From: an uncultured Bacteroidota bacterium
GTDB taxonomy: Bacteria > Bacteroidota > Bacteroidia > Chitinophagales > Chitinophagaceae
Length of the DNA: 5,935 nt
Direction of reading: 5' to 3'
NCBI GenBank assembly: GCA_946479535.1
Contig: CAMLGP010000211.1
Span: 1 to 5,935 of the forward strand
The notes beneath the pieces were generated by a model. It was not told the origin of the DNA. It made no database searches and saw nothing but the letters and a program-made list of their open reading frames with translations. Both the position numbers and the translations under genes were made by a program. This document shows, piece by piece, positions 5,630 through 5,935 of this stretch. How positions within the stretch are numbered: position 1 is the first letter of the stretch; each line of letters starts with the position of its first letter.

Positions 5630-5935
5630 ATGTTGAACAACACGCTACCCAGGCCCAAAGCTCTCATTATTGATGATGAAACAGATATCTGCTTTCTTTT
5701 AAGCGGTATCCTTAAGCAGAAAAATTTCCAGACTACCATGGCAGGAAGCCTCTCTGAAGCGGAGAAAATCGTTGAGAATGAAACAGAACATTCAGTGATT
5801 TTTCTGGATAACCATCTTCCTGATGGGCTGGGGGTAAACTATATCGCCACACTTAAGAAAAAATGCCCTTCCAGCATAATTGTGATGATCACCGCCCATG
5901 ATACTATTGCAGACCGGGAGAAAGCAACTGCCCAG
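5630..5935 (+). CDS. Response regulator receiver domain protein, N-terminal part (runs off window)
   Basis: Exactly 102 codons are open to the right edge. Residues 10 onward form a CheY-like receiver: ALIIDDETDICFLL (11-24) with acidic pocket D15/D16, phosphoacceptor D60 in VIFLDNHLPDGLG (56-68), and T88 in IVMITAHD (84-91). The conserved K and the C-terminus lie beyond the window, so it may be a single-domain regulator or carry an output domain. ATG 5630 is the first in-frame ATG after a TAG at 5612, and no Shine-Dalgarno is present. It is transcribed divergently from the sigma-54 activator and preceded by a sigma-54 promoter. It is therefore probably a target of that activator, perhaps a feedback or phosphate-sink component; that role is inference. 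Its receiver differs clearly from the activator's, so this is not a recent duplication. Confidence 0.93.
   Translation, partial: MLNNTLPRPKALIIDDETDICFLLSGILKQKNFQTTMAGSLSEAEKIVENETEHSVIFLDNHLPDGLGVNYIATLKKKCPSSIIVMITAHDTIADREKATAQ

Noticed and set aside
5554..5739. Minus-strand ORF of 61 residues over the start of the receiver gene
   Set aside because: It overlaps the sigma-54 promoter and the conserved receiver sequence on the opposite strand and shows no recognisable features.
1..5935. CRISPR arrays, tRNA or rRNA genes, insertion sequences, prophage or toxin-antitoxin genes
   Set aside because: I looked for regularly spaced repeats, transposase motifs, terminal inverted repeats and RNA gene hallmarks and saw none. 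Structured RNAs cannot be fully excluded without a covariance-model search.

Overview
The window looks like chromosomal DNA of a Bacteroidota species, probably near the Chitinophagaceae (Chitinophaga/Niastella type). This rests on the moderate, AT-leaning base composition, AT-rich leaders without Shine-Dalgarno sequences, TAnnTTTG-type -7 promoter elements, and the protein families present: a periplasmic two-component-type propeller, a hemerythrin-like protein and a short CsbD-like protein. The genus is an inference; no rRNA or marker gene is present.

Left part (1-898): the 5' end of a minus-strand gene whose product starts with a signal peptide followed by two-component-regulator-type beta-propeller blades. 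It runs off the left edge. It is divergent from a plus-strand gene across about 295 bp that hold a clear TAnnTTTG promoter for the propeller gene and a nested inverted-repeat element.

Middle (899-3352): three plus-strand genes. They encode a GT1/MGT-type glycosyltransferase, a hemerythrin-domain protein with an intact set of candidate di-iron ligands, and a 69-residue CsbD-like stress protein. The last two probably form a small stress operon. A very short putative exported protein (3382-3624, minus) converges on them.

Right part (3625-5935): about 370 bp of intergenic DNA ends in a strong intrinsic terminator that serves the minus-strand NtrC-family sigma-54 activator (REC-AAA+-Fis HTH, 485 residues). 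A second response regulator (receiver domain, running off the right edge) is transcribed divergently from it. The 176 bp between them contains a near-consensus -24/-12 sigma-54 promoter with the exact GG-N10-GC spacing, pointing at the second receiver gene. About 78 bp upstream of its predicted start site lies a TTGAC-N12-GTCAA inverted repeat. The simplest reading is that the activator switches on its divergent neighbour and may autoregulate. This is the most interesting regulatory arrangement in the window.

No tRNA, rRNA, CRISPR array, insertion sequence or phage gene was recognised. I did not find a convincing new system; the unusual points are regulatory and structural elements.
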